From Bacillus sp. FJAT-27445 (GTDB lineage Bacteria > Bacillota > Bacilli > Bacillales > Cytobacillaceae), in NCBI RefSeq assembly GCF_001510665.1, contig NZ_LMTI01000002.1, positions 505,753-569,752 of the forward strand: a stretch of DNA of 64,000 bases, given 5' to 3'. Shown here one piece after another: positions 39,201 to 47,972 of this stretch (its first letter is position 1; each line of letters opens with the position of its first letter). The translations under genes and the position numbers were made by a program. The notes below the pieces were generated by a model that was not told the origin of the DNA, did not search any database, and saw nothing but the letters and a program-made list of their open reading frames with translations.

Positions 39201-40430
39201 TCAATTTTTTCCAGGAGCACTTAAGGGCTTTAAATGAAACTTCATTTCTCCCGAAGCTTCTTTGGCAATCTCCTTTGCAATGGAAGCTTCATGGGATGTT
39301 GCAATGACATACGCATATCTGTATCCCATGCTGCTAGGCGGGTTTAAAATAGCCCCCCTCCTAGGGATGACAAATACTTTTTTCACTCCAGGATAATTTG
39401 ACGCCCTTTTTTTTCCCGTGACTTTTAGCAACTCTCCCCTTTCCCCGACGGTTAGGAACTGAGCATACACATATTGTCTGCATGTGAAATCACTTTGAGG
39501 TTCAATCCCCAAATACAGGTTTATCGTCTCTTTCGCAAGGTCAACCCCGCAGCCTTTCTGGATAATTTGATTCATGGCAAAGCCCGACATTCTCGGATTT
39601 ATTTCAATAAGTTTCCATTCCCCATTTGTTAATCTCATTTCCAAATGGCAAGTTCCTGTCTCAAGGCCTAAATGGTTGATAATACTTTCGACTGTTTCTT
39701 CCAATTTTCCCCTTGCCTCAGGCCTTAAGACCGCGGGAAAGGCATAGCCAGTCACAACAAAGTTGTCATTCAGCTCTTGCTCAATAACACCTGCAATGGT
39801 GATTTTCCCTTTAAAGACGAGGATCTCCACTATATATTGGGTTCCGTCCACAAATTCTTCTATTAGGATAGGGGGGTTATGTTTTTTTAGTAAGAAATCG
39901 AGGCCTTTGTAAAAGCTGTTCTCCGAATCAACGAAAAAAATATCCTTTGATCCATTAGAAACGGGTGGCTTTATCACTAGTGGAAAGTGTGATTGGCAGT
40001 CCTGAAAACAATGTTCCAATGATTGTTCTCCAGTATAGACCATAAAGAAGGGGTTTGATGGATGGGCGGCAAGCACCTTCCTAAAACGGGTTTTGTCTTC
40101 CATTGTAAATAGCGCTTCGGTAGATGCATGTGAAAGACCCATCATTTCGGATAATTTAGCTGCCAAATGAACATAGGGATCAACTAAACTGATACAGAGC
40201 CGTATGCTTTCCCCACTTTCCTGTAGAGTTAAACACTTGCTCAATAAGTTTTCGAAACTCATATTTTTGACGTATATCATTTCATCCACATCAGGAAATT
40301 CATCCCTCTGGGTTAAATATCTTTCTATAGGAGTAAATAAAATTGTATTGAACCCCAGCTTTTTAGCTGCCTTTATTCCGTCCCTGCTGCTGCCTGATTT
40401 TCTAGTGCCTACGAAAACAATTACTTCCAT
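39201..40430 (-). CDS. ATP-grasp ligase, biotin-carboxylase-like (second copy)
   Basis: A 409-residue paralogue of the ATP-grasp at 36145. ATP-grasp segments are FPLVIKPPVSNGSKDIFFV (about 143-161), ILIEEFVDGTQYIVEILV and CHLEMRLTNGEWKLIEINPR. The N-terminus VIVFVGTRKSGSSRDGIKAA resembles a pre-ATP-grasp Rossmann half. An AAGGGAGTGAATTGCT ribosome site precedes the ATG. It is cotranscribed with the MurF-like gene. The two ATP-grasps on opposite sides of one convergent terminator suggest duplication and two linked steps. Substrate unknown. Confidence 0.87.
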   Translation of the reverse strand: MEVIVFVGTRKSGSSRDGIKAAKKLGFNTILFTPIERYLTQRDEFPDVDEMIYVKNMSFENLLSKCLTLQESGESIRLCISLVDPYVHLAAKLSEMMGLSHASTEALFTMEDKTRFRKVLAAHPSNPFFMVYTGEQSLEHCFQDCQSHFPLVIKPPVSNGSKDIFFVDSENSFYKGLDFLLKKHNPPILIEEFVDGTQYIVEILVFKGKITIAGVIEQELNDNFVVTGYAFPAVLRPEARGKLEETVESIINHLGLETGTCHLEMRLTNGEWKLIEINPRMSGFAMNQIIQKGCGVDLAKETINLYLGIEPQSDFTCRQYVYAQFLTVGERGELLKVTGKKRASNYPGVKKVFVIPRRGAILNPPSSMGYRYAYVIATSHEASIAKEIAKEASGEMKFHLKPLSAPGKN

Positions 40431-40572
40431 AGCAATTCACTCCCTTAGTTATCCATTTGCTCCTATCTGTAAATACCTTTATATAGTATTCAGGAGAGTG
40501 TATTTTGGTATTTTAAAGGATGAAAATAGGTGCTTTTTATGATTATTCAGCGCTTAAAGTTAAAAAAGAGCC

Positions 40573-40611
40573 AAAAAAAGAGAGGCTCCCTCAATGGGAA
40601 TCTCTCTCGTC
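40573..40611 (-). terminator. Terminator downstream of the dUTPase gene
   Basis: Minus strand GAGAGAGATTCCC and GGGAGCCTCTCTTTTTTT hairpin. Confidence 0.8.
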
Positions 40612-40675
40612 GTTTAAACGAGTGGATGTTTGTGTAGGATGGTCGCAAAGGCAGATGATTTGTAAAAATTTTCTG

Positions 40676-41161
40676 CTAATAATCATTCTGCTGCCGTTCA
40701 TAATTCACTTCGTTTTTCATGCAGTAGGCTTCTTCAATATCAGCTCCGGTAAAGCCTAGGAGGTTCGCGAGATGCATATAGGAGTCGAACATCCTTCTAT
40801 ACTCTGATTCAGCCCGGTTTTTTCGGAATGCGGAAATGTCATCGAAAACCTTAATAAATTGTTTCGTAGCGTTAGCTTCTCCATTTTTCGTAAACGTGAT
40901 ACTCCCAGTAAACCCTGCTTCTATCCCAAGCGACAGGATGAAATGGATTCCATCGACGAATTCCTCCAGGATAGTTTCTCTAGGGGAAGATGGTTTTTTG
41001 CTCCAGAATTTAAAACAACGGGTCTCATTGGCCAACTCCCCTACTTCAACTAACAGGGCAAGGACCTTCTGGTCGAACAAATCTTGATCTTCCAGACCAT
41101 GATTCTCTTTGATATGGGCGTCAAGAGCCCTTTGCATTTCAAATAATTTTTCCAGTTGCAT
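40676..41161 (-). CDS. All-alpha dUTPase-like nucleotide pyrophosphohydrolase
   Basis: A 161-residue protein of the dUTPase_2/MazG-like all-alpha fold: MQLEKLFEMQRALDAHIKEN, the metal-binding LLVEVGELANETRCFKFW and EEFVDGIHFILSLGIEAG (E-x-x-E then E-x-x-D). It should hydrolyse dUTP to dUMP and keep uracil out of DNA. AACAAGGAGGACGTA precedes the ATG at 41161; the longer open frame has no such signal. It is divergent from ysdB. Similar genes occur in phages and as chromosomal genes in bacilli. Confidence 0.88.
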   Translation of the reverse strand: MQLEKLFEMQRALDAHIKENHGLEDQDLFDQKVLALLVEVGELANETRCFKFWSKKPSSPRETILEEFVDGIHFILSLGIEAGFTGSITFTKNGEANATKQFIKVFDDISAFRKNRAESEYRRMFDSYMHLANLLGFTGADIEEAYCMKNEVNYERQQNDY

Positions 41162-41189
41162 TACGTCCTCCTTGTTGTCTTTGAGAATG

Positions 41190-41216
41190 TGGGAACCTTT
41201 TACCTTTTGGTTCGTA
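41190..41216 (+). promoter_or_regulatory. Probable sigma-W promoter of ysdB
   Basis: GGGAAC, exactly 16 bp, CGTA, with the T-rich start of the spacer usual for sigma-W (consensus TGAAAC, 16 bp, CGTA). ysdB belongs to the sigma-W regulon in B. subtilis, and this site is about 115 bp upstream of the start here. Confidence 0.65.
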
Positions 41217-41329
41217 TGTATAGAATACAGCGTTAGAAAGATCGGAACCCGTCCACTTAAACTTGCAAACCGGCTTCTACCCTTTGAAAAATCGGAGCGA
41301 ACTGATTCCAATGCCAGGAGGGCGTTAAT

Positions 41330-41722
41330 ATGGTTACGCTATTGCGTCTAACAGGTCTAGCTTTACTTACCTATTTTACTTACAAGATTGGTAAATTCAT
41401 TTTCAGCAATCCGAGGAAGCTGGAGGCTGCGAGAGCCCAGAAACGTTTCCTCCTTCTTGACGATAAGGGCGATCCCCGGAAAAATTTTCTCCTTACATAC
41501 AAAGGGGCTGTTTTTGAAGGCGCAAAATACCTCGGAATTACGGGAGAAAGTTTCGGTGTAATCTCTATTTCTTTATGGCCCAGGGATGCGGCAATGCTAA
41601 GGGGCATGGAGCATTCTGATTTTCTATTCATCCAAAATGAATTGGCGAAATCCTATCCCCATTCGTCCATTGAGTGGAATGGCTCTATTAAGGAGCATCT
41701 CCGCCAACTCTTATCCTCATAA
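41330..41722 (+). CDS. ysdB: Sigma-W regulon protein YsdB
   Basis: A 130-residue protein with one N-terminal membrane helix (MVTLLRLTGLALLTYFTYKI) and a soluble domain (DDKGDPRKNFLLTYKGAVFE, GVISISLWPRDAAML). Function unknown. CAGGAGGGCG precedes the ATG. A sigma-W-type promoter lies upstream, suggesting a role in envelope stress. Its last 6 bp overlap the end of the convergent ysdA. Confidence 0.88.
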   Translation: MVTLLRLTGLALLTYFTYKIGKFIFSNPRKLEAARAQKRFLLLDDKGDPRKNFLLTYKGAVFEGAKYLGITGESFGVISISLWPRDAAMLRGMEHSDFLFIQNELAKSYPHSSIEWNGSIKEHLRQLLSS

Positions 41723-41992
41723 TCCTTGAAAAAAAGCTACATACAGAATCAGCCCGAAATCGAGGCAAGCCAAAAGAGGAAGGCCGTATTTGAAGGCCGG
41801 GTGCTTTGTCTTATGCCTGAAATAACTCATGCCTAAAGCCGCCCCTGGAGCCCCTCCAGCAAGCGCCGACAGCCAAAGGGTCCGTTCACTGATCCTGAAT
41901 TGGCCGTTCTTTGCCCTTTTTTTATCAATCCCCATCATTGCAAAAGCCAGTACGTTCACAATGAATAGATAGACAGTAACCCCTACGTCCAT
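41717..41992 (-). CDS. ysdA: DUF1294 membrane protein
   Basis: A 91-residue protein with three predicted membrane helices and the DUF1294 pattern (NVLAFAMMGIDKKRAKNGQF, RISERTLWLSALAGGAPGA, FRHKTKHPAFKYGLPLL). Function unknown. It lies next to the rplT operon, as in B. subtilis. Confidence 0.88.
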   Translation of the reverse strand: MDVGVTVYLFIVNVLAFAMMGIDKKRAKNGQFRISERTLWLSALAGGAPGAALGMSYFRHKTKHPAFKYGLPLLACLDFGLILYVAFFQGL

Positions 41993-42083
41993 GCTTCATC
42001 CCCCTAAAACGGCTAATCCGAATACATTCAAATTTTACTAAACAGTTTTCAAAGATACCATCCACATTAATAGTATATAGCAG

Positions 42084-42116
42084 AAAAGCCATTCCCTCTT
42101 CAGGAAATGGCTTTTA
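42084..42116 (-). terminator. Terminator of infC-rpmI-rplT
   Basis: Minus strand AAAAGCCATTTCCTGAAG and GGGAATGGCTTTTC hairpin just after the rplT stop. Confidence 0.85.
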
Positions 42117-42124
42117 CATTATTC

Positions 42125-42484
42125 TTATTTATCGTATTGCTGCTTTGCAACGTTTGCAAGTTCAGCAAATGCTTGAGCATCGCTAACTGCAAGCTCAGCA
42201 AGCATTTTGCGGTTTACTTCGATACCTGCAAGCTTAAGGCCATGCATTAAACGGCTGTAGGATAGGCCGTTCATGCGAGCTGCAGCATTGATACGGGTAA
42301 TCCAAAGTTTACGGAAGTCGCGCTTCTTTTGGCGACGGTCACGGTATGCGTACATCAGGGATTTCATAACCTGCTGGTTTGCAACTTTGTATAATGTATG
42401 TTTTGAACCATAATAACCTTTTGCTAATTTAAGAACTTTTTTACGACGCTTGCGCGTAACAGTACCGCCTTTTACACGTGGCAT
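42125..42484 (-). CDS. rplT: 50S ribosomal protein L20
   Basis: Binds 23S rRNA early in 50S assembly and, in B. subtilis, represses its own operon through the leader RNA. The 119-residue basic protein starts [20 protein letters not shown] and has [20 protein letters not shown]. It is the last gene of the operon. Confidence 0.98.
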   Translation of the reverse strand: MPRVKGGTVTRKRRKKVLKLAKGYYGSKHTLYKVANQQVMKSLMYAYRDRRQKKRDFRKLWITRINAAARMNGLSYSRLMHGLKLAGIEVNRKMLAELAVSDAQAFAELANVAKQQYDK

Positions 42485-42519
42485 GTATTTTCCCTCCTAT
42501 ATGAATCGATCGCTCGATA

Positions 42520-42720
42520 TTACTTAAGATTGTCCAACATTTGACGAATGCGTTTGAAGTCACCTTTAGAAACCATTGCTGATTTACGAAGCTTGCGCTT
42601 TGCTTTAGTAGACTTGTTCGCGAACAAGTGGCTTGTATAAGCGTGGCCACGCTTCAGTTTACCAGATCCGGTCTTTTTAAAACGCTTGGCAGCGCCGCGG
42701 TGAGTTTTCATTTTTGGCAT
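42520..42720 (-). CDS. rpmI: 50S ribosomal protein L35
   Basis: A 66-residue basic protein ([20 protein letters not shown]) of standard length. It lies between infC and rplT with an AAGGAGGACATCCCA ribosome site. Confidence 0.98.
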   Translation of the reverse strand: MPKMKTHRGAAKRFKKTGSGKLKRGHAYTSHLFANKSTKAKRKLRKSAMVSKGDFKRIRQMLDNLK

Positions 42721-42736
42721 TGGGATGTCCTCCTTG

Positions 42737-43255
42737 TTACTTTTCGTTTTTAGGTGCTAAAACCAGGAACATGCTCCGGCCATCCATCTTTGGATGGGAT
42801 TCAATCGTCGCAACGTCCTTGCACGCTTCAGAAAAACGGTCCAGAACACGCTGGCCGATTTCTTTATGGGTGATCGCACGGCCCTTGAAGCGGATTGAAG
42901 CTTTTACTTTATCTCCTTTTTCAAGGAACTTGATCGCATTGCGAAGCTTTGTGTTGAAGTCATGCTCATCAATGGTCGGGCTGAGGCGTACCTCTTTTGT
43001 TGTAATGATTTTCTGGTTTTTGCGCGCCTCTTTGTCTTTCTTTTGCTGCTCGAATTTGAACTTGCCGTAATCCATTATCCGGGCTACCGGCGGCTTTGCA
43101 TTTGGTGCGACCAGTACCAAATCAAGATTTACACGGCCTGCAATTTCCAGGGCTTCAAATTTCGTTTTAATTCCAAGCTGCTCGCCGTTCTGGTCAATCA
43201 GGCGAACCTCCCGGGCGCGAATTCCTTCGTTCAACAACAACATGTCTTTGCTAAT
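42737..43255 (-). CDS. infC: Translation initiation factor IF-3, probable AUU start
   Basis: Prevents 30S-50S joining and proofreads start codons. It contains [20 protein letters not shown] and the C-terminal domain [36 protein letters not shown] precedes an in-frame ATT at 43253-43255, giving [16 protein letters not shown] and 172 residues. The first ATG (43243) is about 20 bases from that ribosome site, too far. AUU starts are known for infC in several bacteria and allow IF-3 to limit its own synthesis. Confidence 0.95.
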   Translation of the reverse strand: MSKDMLLLNEGIRAREVRLIDQNGEQLGIKTKFEALEIAGRVNLDLVLVAPNAKPPVARIMDYGKFKFEQQKKDKEARKNQKIITTKEVRLSPTIDEHDFNTKLRNAIKFLEKGDKVKASIRFKGRAITHKEIGQRVLDRFSEACKDVATIESHPKMDGRSMFLVLAPKNEK

Positions 43256-43269
43256 AGTTAGCCACCTCC

Positions 43270-43497
43270 AGGTTTTAATAACGAATACGTTGTCCGGGGC
43301 AAAGGGCTTCCAGCTCTAGGCCGGACAGGTTTTTTTGCAATAAAAAAAGTGCGGATGAAGACACCCACACTTTTACGAACAGAAAAAGGTTTAAACTAAA
43401 CCATTCACGTAAAACCTGCCAACAGCTAGAGCGTCAGCCAGGTGAGAAGCGGGTGCTTCTTCTTACCCAATTTTTCGTATTCAATTCTACCTTCGTA
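43270..43497 (-). promoter_or_regulatory. L20-type leader of infC-rpmI-rplT
   Basis: A leader of about 230 bp between the promoter and infC with complementary segments (CACCTGGCTGACGCTCTAGC and GGCCTAGAGCTGG) and a terminator at 43341-43376. In B. subtilis, L20 binds the leader of this operon and causes early termination. The assignment rests on position and visible pairings. Confidence 0.7.
43341..43376 (-). terminator. Leader terminator of infC operon
   Basis: Minus strand AAAAGTGTGGGTGTC and GACACCC-complementary/GCGGATGAAG arms closing on GCACTTTTTTTATTGC. This is the attenuation site of the L20 leader. Confidence 0.75.
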
Positions 43498-43526
43498 ACT
43501 ATATCACACACCACCAGGGGTGTCAA
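43498..43526 (-). promoter_or_regulatory. Sigma-A promoter of infC-rpmI-rplT
   Basis: Minus strand TTGACA, 17 bp, TATAGT, about 240 bp upstream of infC, just before the leader. Confidence 0.75.
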
Positions 43527-43648
43527 ACATGTTGTTTTGATGGCAACGATATGTATTTTACCAGATAGCTCAACAAAATTCAACATTGTTTTTCAATAAA
43601 CAGCGAAAAACTTTTTCCAAATAAATCCGCAATTACCACCTATTCTGT

Positions 43649-43674
43649 GTTTTTAAGCCTGTTTTAAAGGGAAA
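43649..43674 (+). promoter_or_regulatory. Probable sigma-B promoter of the ysnF-like gene
   Basis: GTTTTT, 14 bp, GGGAAA matches the general-stress sigma-B pattern (GTTTAA, 12-15 bp, GGGWAW). It lies about 60 bp upstream of the start. Confidence 0.55.
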
Positions 43675-43732
43675 ACCCTCCATACGCCCCGCTTTAAGGG
43701 CAGTGAAAAAAACATCCAGGAGGCTGATCGAT

Positions 43733-44608
43733 ATGGTTAAAAGAGTTGTTGGAGTATACAACACAGAAGAAGAGTTAATTGAAGCGGTTGACCGTTATCA
43801 AGCTGAAGGCAATACGCTGAACAACCTGTCTGTATTCGGAAATACGAGCGGCTCCATGTCCCATTTAGGAAATTTGACAGGTCTTCGGGAAGAAACACTG
43901 CATGAAGATGGCGTGGATAGGGACAAGGGGTTTTTCGCAAGCCTTGCATCTGCTTTTGAAGGGCCAGATGAAACAGGAGAAACTTCATATTATGATCGCC
44001 TTGTCCGACTTGGCCTTAGGGAAAACGAAGCACGCGAGTATGCGGGTGATTTGGAAACGGGACGAATCATCCTATTTGAGGATACTGATCAATCCGGCCA
44101 GTTTGCAGACGGGCAAACGAGGTTTACGGATTGGGACAAAAATGTCACCGGAAATTCTCTTAACACGCTTGACTCCGACAGGCTTGATGACGAGGATGAA
44201 CGTACGTTAAAGCTTCGTGAAGAGCAGCTCGACGTCCAGAAGGATCGCGTTCAGACCGGGGAAGTGAGGGTTCACAAAGACGTAGTCGAGGAACGGGAGT
44301 CTGTCAATGTCCCTGTATCCCGCGAAGAGGTCTACGTTGAACGGCGCCAAGTCGATGGTCTCGAAGCCGATGCCGGGGAAATTGGCGATGATGAAACAAT
44401 CCGCGTGCCAATCGTGGAGGAAAAAGTAGAAGTTACAAAAAGGCCTGTCGTAACGGAAGAACTCGTAATCGGCAAAAAGGAAGTCCAGTCAACCGAGAGG
44501 GTTGTCGAAAATGTTAAGCGTGAAGAGGCGCACATCGAATCAGAGGGTGAAACTGATTTTGATGAAAATAGAAACAGGTTCGACAAAGACCGGAACGAAA
44601 GATTCTAA
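43733..44608 (+). CDS. ysnF: YsnF-like stress protein (DUF2382)
   Basis: A 291-residue acidic protein. The N-terminus (MVKRVVGVYNTEEELIEAVD) resembles general stress protein 17M, and the C-terminal half is DUF2382 with repeated VPVSREEVYVERR, VPIVEEKVEVTKRPVVTEEL and EVQSTERVVENVKREE. AGGAGGCTGATCGAT precedes the ATG at 43733. A sigma-B-like promoter is present. Mechanism unknown; probably cytosolic stress protection. It sits between infC and thrS on the opposite strand. Confidence 0.85.
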   Translation: MVKRVVGVYNTEEELIEAVDRYQAEGNTLNNLSVFGNTSGSMSHLGNLTGLREETLHEDGVDRDKGFFASLASAFEGPDETGETSYYDRLVRLGLRENEAREYAGDLETGRIILFEDTDQSGQFADGQTRFTDWDKNVTGNSLNTLDSDRLDDEDERTLKLREEQLDVQKDRVQTGEVRVHKDVVEERESVNVPVSREEVYVERRQVDGLEADAGEIGDDETIRVPIVEEKVEVTKRPVVTEELVIGKKEVQSTERVVENVKREEAHIESEGETDFDENRNRFDKDRNERF

Positions 44609-44611
44609 ACA

Positions 44612-44652
44612 AATAAAACAGCTGCCGGGGTTTCGGCAGCTGTTTATTTTTT
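44612..44652. terminator. Bidirectional terminator between ysnF and thrS
   Basis: AAACAGCTGCCG and CGGCAGCTGTTT arms with T-rich flanks on both strands, between convergent genes. Confidence 0.88.
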
Positions 44653-46579
44653 ATCGCTTAACGTCTTCTGTCAGGACAGAGGCAAAGTTTTCAAAAGGCA
44701 TCGTTTCAGACTTCTGTTCTCCGTATTTACGGACATTCACTGCGCCTTCCTCAACTTCTTTATCTCCCACAACAAGCATGTACGGTATTTTTTGCATCTG
44801 GGCTTCACGGATTTTATAACCGATTTTTTCATCGCGGTTATCGAGTTCAACCCGGAATCCTTCCTGCTGCAGCTGCTCCTGGACCTTGCGCGCATATTCG
44901 TAATGGGCAGACGGCGATACAGGGATGACCTGGACCTGTACAGGCGCAAGCCATGCAGGGAATGCTCCTTTGTATTCCTCGATCAGAAACGCCACAAAAC
45001 GTTCCATAGTGGACACAACGCCGCGATGGATGACAACCGGGCGATGAGGCTTCCCGTCTTCGCCTACATAGGTAAGGTCAAATCTCTCCGGAAGCAAGAA
45101 ATCAAGCTGGACAGTCGAAAGAGTTTCGTCTTTACCAAGTGCAGTCTTAACCTGGACATCAAGCTTAGGGCCATAGAAAGCGGCTTCGCCATCAGCCTCA
45201 AAATAATCAAGGCCAAGCTCGTCCATTGTTTCCTTCAGCATTGCCTGCGCCTTTTCCCACATTTCATCGTCATCAAAATATTTTTCAGTGTTTTCAGGAT
45301 CACGATAAGAAAGCCTAAAGGAATAGTCAGTGATGTCAAAATCCTTATAAACATCAAGAACCAAATTGACTACCCGCTTGAATTCATCTTTAATCTGGTC
45401 AGGACGGACAAAAATATGGGCGTCATTCAATGTCATTCCGCGCACCCGCTGCAAACCGGAAAGAGCACCGGACATCTCATAACGATGCATCAGCCCGAGC
45501 TCCGCAATCCGGATTGGCAGCTCACGGTAGCTGTGCTTCGAATTCTTATACACCATCATATGGTGCGGGCAGTTCATCGGCCGAAGAACGAGCTGTTCAT
45601 TGTCCATTTCCATAACCGGGAACATATCTTCCTGGTAATGATCCCAGTGGCCAGAGGTCTTGTACAGGTCAACACTTCCCATGACAGGTGTGTAGACGTG
45701 ATCATATCCAAGCCTTGTTTCCTTATCAACGATATAGCGCTCGATGATCCGGCGGATAGTCGCGCCTTTTGGGAGCCAGACTGGCAGGCCTTGGCCGACC
45801 TTTTGCGAGTTTGTAAACAGGTTTAGCTCCTTGCCGATTTTCCTATGGTCACGCTCCTTCGCTTCTTCCAGCAGGCGGAGATGTTCGGCAAGGTCCTCTT
45901 TTTTGAAAAATGCAGTACCGTAAATGCGCTGGAGCATTTTATTGTCGCTGTCGCCGCGCCAGTAAGCACCGGCAATGCTAAGCAGCTTGAATTCCTTTAT
46001 TTTCCCTGTTGAAGGGACATGGACTCCACGGCAAAGGTCAGAAAAATCTCCTTGGTCATAGATTGTGACGGTTTCATCGGCAGGAATCGCTTCAATGAGC
46101 TCAAGCTTATATTCGTCGCCAATTTTCTTAAAGAAGGCAACCGCTTCATCACGGGTAACCTCCCGGCGGACAACATCCAGGTTCTCATTTACAATCTTGG
46201 CCATTTCCTTTTCGATGACAGGCAGGTCTTCCGGAGTGAGTGACTCCTCCAAATCGAGATCATAATAAAATCCGCCATCAATGACCGGCCCAACGCCAAA
46301 TTTTGCGCCTGGGTATAATCTCTTGATTGCCTGTGCCATCAGGTGGGCTGTACTGTGGCGAAGCACCTCAACTGCATCAGGGGAATCCTGGGTAACAATC
46401 TCAATTGATGCATCTTCCTCAATTGGCCTGCGCAGATCATACATTTTCCCATTCACTTTTCCGGCAATCGCCTTCTTTTTAAGCCCTGGGCTAATGGATG
46501 AAGCAATATCTTCTGTTGATGTGCCTTTCGCGAATTCTTTCACATTTCCGTCAGGGAACGTAATTTTTAATTCTGCCAT
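44651..46579 (-). CDS. thrS: Threonyl-tRNA synthetase
   Basis: Charges tRNA-Thr. The 642 residues carry TGS ([20 protein letters not shown]), editing ([18 protein letters not shown]), and the class II core with zinc ligands in [13 protein letters not shown] and [19 protein letters not shown], then the C-terminal anticodon domain. The start ATG follows AAGGAGGAAAAAGAC. A T-box leader controls it. Confidence 0.97.
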   Translation of the reverse strand: MAELKITFPDGNVKEFAKGTSTEDIASSISPGLKKKAIAGKVNGKMYDLRRPIEEDASIEIVTQDSPDAVEVLRHSTAHLMAQAIKRLYPGAKFGVGPVIDGGFYYDLDLEESLTPEDLPVIEKEMAKIVNENLDVVRREVTRDEAVAFFKKIGDEYKLELIEAIPADETVTIYDQGDFSDLCRGVHVPSTGKIKEFKLLSIAGAYWRGDSDNKMLQRIYGTAFFKKEDLAEHLRLLEEAKERDHRKIGKELNLFTNSQKVGQGLPVWLPKGATIRRIIERYIVDKETRLGYDHVYTPVMGSVDLYKTSGHWDHYQEDMFPVMEMDNEQLVLRPMNCPHHMMVYKNSKHSYRELPIRIAELGLMHRYEMSGALSGLQRVRGMTLNDAHIFVRPDQIKDEFKRVVNLVLDVYKDFDITDYSFRLSYRDPENTEKYFDDDEMWEKAQAMLKETMDELGLDYFEADGEAAFYGPKLDVQVKTALGKDETLSTVQLDFLLPERFDLTYVGEDGKPHRPVVIHRGVVSTMERFVAFLIEEYKGAFPAWLAPVQVQVIPVSPSAHYEYARKVQEQLQQEGFRVELDNRDEKIGYKIREAQMQKIPYMLVVGDKEVEEGAVNVRKYGEQKSETMPFENFASVLTEDVKR

Positions 46580-46633
46580 GTCTTTTTCCTCCTTCTATTG
46601 ATAGCCAGGCGACAATCCGCCTGTTGATTGTTA

Positions 46634-46677
46634 TAAAAAAACAAAAAAGCCCGCCCCTGGAAAAGGGACGAGCTGTT
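46634..46677 (-). terminator. T-box-controlled terminator of thrS
   Basis: Minus strand AGCTCGTCCCTTTTCCAG and GGGCGGGCTTTTTTG arms, immediately after the T-box sequence. Confidence 0.8.
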
Positions 46678-46905
46678 ACACACGTGGTTCCACCCAATTT
46701 TTCATTTAAACAGGCAAAAATGCCCATTTGAAAAAATGACTTTGATCAGATAACGGCTGTGGCCGCCAGCAATTACTCATTTCCATTTTCACGGCTGGAG
46801 TTTAAAGGGGGTAAGCAATCCTCTCGTGCTGGGAAGTTTCCACCTTTCCTTCCCTCTCTGTGAGCCGTAAAGAGACGCCCATGTCCTTATCATTACTTTT
46901 GCTTC
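46634..46905 (-). promoter_or_regulatory. T-box leader of thrS (tRNA-Thr)
   Basis: The T-box core GGGTGGAACCACGTG lies at 46681-46695 on the minus strand before a terminator. The upstream stem region includes GAGAGGATTGCTTACCCCC, in which ACC is a plausible threonine specifier. Uncharged tRNA-Thr would relieve termination. Confidence 0.88.
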
Positions 46906-46924
46906 GATAGTAGCTATGTACGTT

Positions 46925-46953
46925 ATTATAAGTATTTGCCGTCAAAAAATCAA
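46925..46953 (-). promoter_or_regulatory. Sigma-A promoter of thrS
   Basis: Minus strand TTGATT, 17 bp, TATAAT, just upstream of the T-box leader. Confidence 0.65.
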
Positions 46954-46981
46954 GTGGACTTGTTTTTTTCTTCCTTCTTCC

Positions 46982-47827
46982 TTAAATGCAGGCATGCCCC
47001 GGAAAATCCGCCGGTTTATGGAGCTCGACTCTTTCCTCGAAAATATTCAATATTGTCCGAATGAGTGGAACTTCCGGTTCCTCCGCATACAGATGGATTG
47101 CCGCCGGGGCAATCGACAGAAGAGGGGCGATTGAGTAGGAATCCACATAAACAGGGTGGTTAATTAATAGCTTTCTGTCAATCATTTTTACCAGTTCAGC
47201 TCTCCTTATTTCCACGAGTTTTTCATCATAAAAGGTGATTTCCTCACCGGCAAGCACATGGAGGAGCTCCATCCTTGCCGGCCTGCCCTGGACAAACTCC
47301 CTTAGTGATTCAATGAATATAAGGTATTCCTGTTCCATCTTGTATTCGTCGATAGAAAGCGCCGCGACTTCTTCCATATAGTCAAAAAAAGGGCGCAGCC
47401 TGAATTTTACAAAGGAGTCAAACGAAAAAGCGGTGCCTTCCCTTAACATCTGCCCAATTGACTCCTTGACATAACCCTCCGCGCCATTTTGCCCGAGGAA
47501 AACGGATAATTCCCTTCTGTCCCCCTCAAGGATGGAGTGCATAATATCAATGATTTGCTGTTGCTCGGCCTGGTCACTAAAATAATAGGTTTCTTGTAAT
47601 AATGTCCTGAACCACTCGTCCCATTTGGCTCCGGTAATATATTCCCAGAATGCCAGTTTCATATTATTGAATGAATCCCCTGTAAGGGACCCATATATAA
47701 TTTTTATGCAATGGCTGTCTTCTATTAACTGAATGTCCGAACGATGCCCTGCCTCTTTTAGATACTTTTGCACGTGTGTATAAAAGCTCCTGGCATCATG
47801 CCCGTTCTCAAAGGTCATTTCTCCCAA
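46982..47827 (-). CDS. ytxC: Sporulation protein YtxC
   Basis: A 281-residue protein with the YtxC pattern (RLRPFFDYMEEVAALSIDEY, HVLAGEEITFYDEKLVEI, YVDSYSIAPLLSIAPAAIHL). YtxC is known from sporulation screens; its function is not established. The start is a TTG at 47827 after AAGGAGGGGTATGG. It lies between dnaI and thrS as in B. subtilis. Confidence 0.88.
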   Translation of the reverse strand: MGEMTFENGHDARSFYTHVQKYLKEAGHRSDIQLIEDSHCIKIIYGSLTGDSFNNMKLAFWEYITGAKWDEWFRTLLQETYYFSDQAEQQQIIDIMHSILEGDRRELSVFLGQNGAEGYVKESIGQMLREGTAFSFDSFVKFRLRPFFDYMEEVAALSIDEYKMEQEYLIFIESLREFVQGRPARMELLHVLAGEEITFYDEKLVEIRRAELVKMIDRKLLINHPVYVDSYSIAPLLSIAPAAIHLYAEEPEVPLIRTILNIFEERVELHKPADFPGHACI

Positions 47828-47924
47828 CCATACCCCTCCTTGTCCCCTTGAATCCTATAATCATATATATGGGGGACAATCAGGGATTAGAAGTCCCGCA
47901 GCCCTTTTGATGCCTTTCAAACAA

Positions 47925-47957
47925 ATAAAAGAAGCTGCCGGAATGGCAGCTTCTTGT
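47925..47957 (-). terminator. Terminator of nrdR-dnaB-dnaI
   Basis: GAAGCTGCC and GGCAGCTTC stem followed on the minus strand by TTTTATTTG, right after dnaI. Confidence 0.82.
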
Positions 47958-47972
47958 TGAGGAGTATTCTTT

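Noticed and set aside
44792-45826. Long plus-strand open frame of 344 codons inside thrS
   Set aside because: It is antisense to a complete thrS with conserved motifs, has no ribosome site and no recognisable family. It is a shadow of the codon use of thrS.
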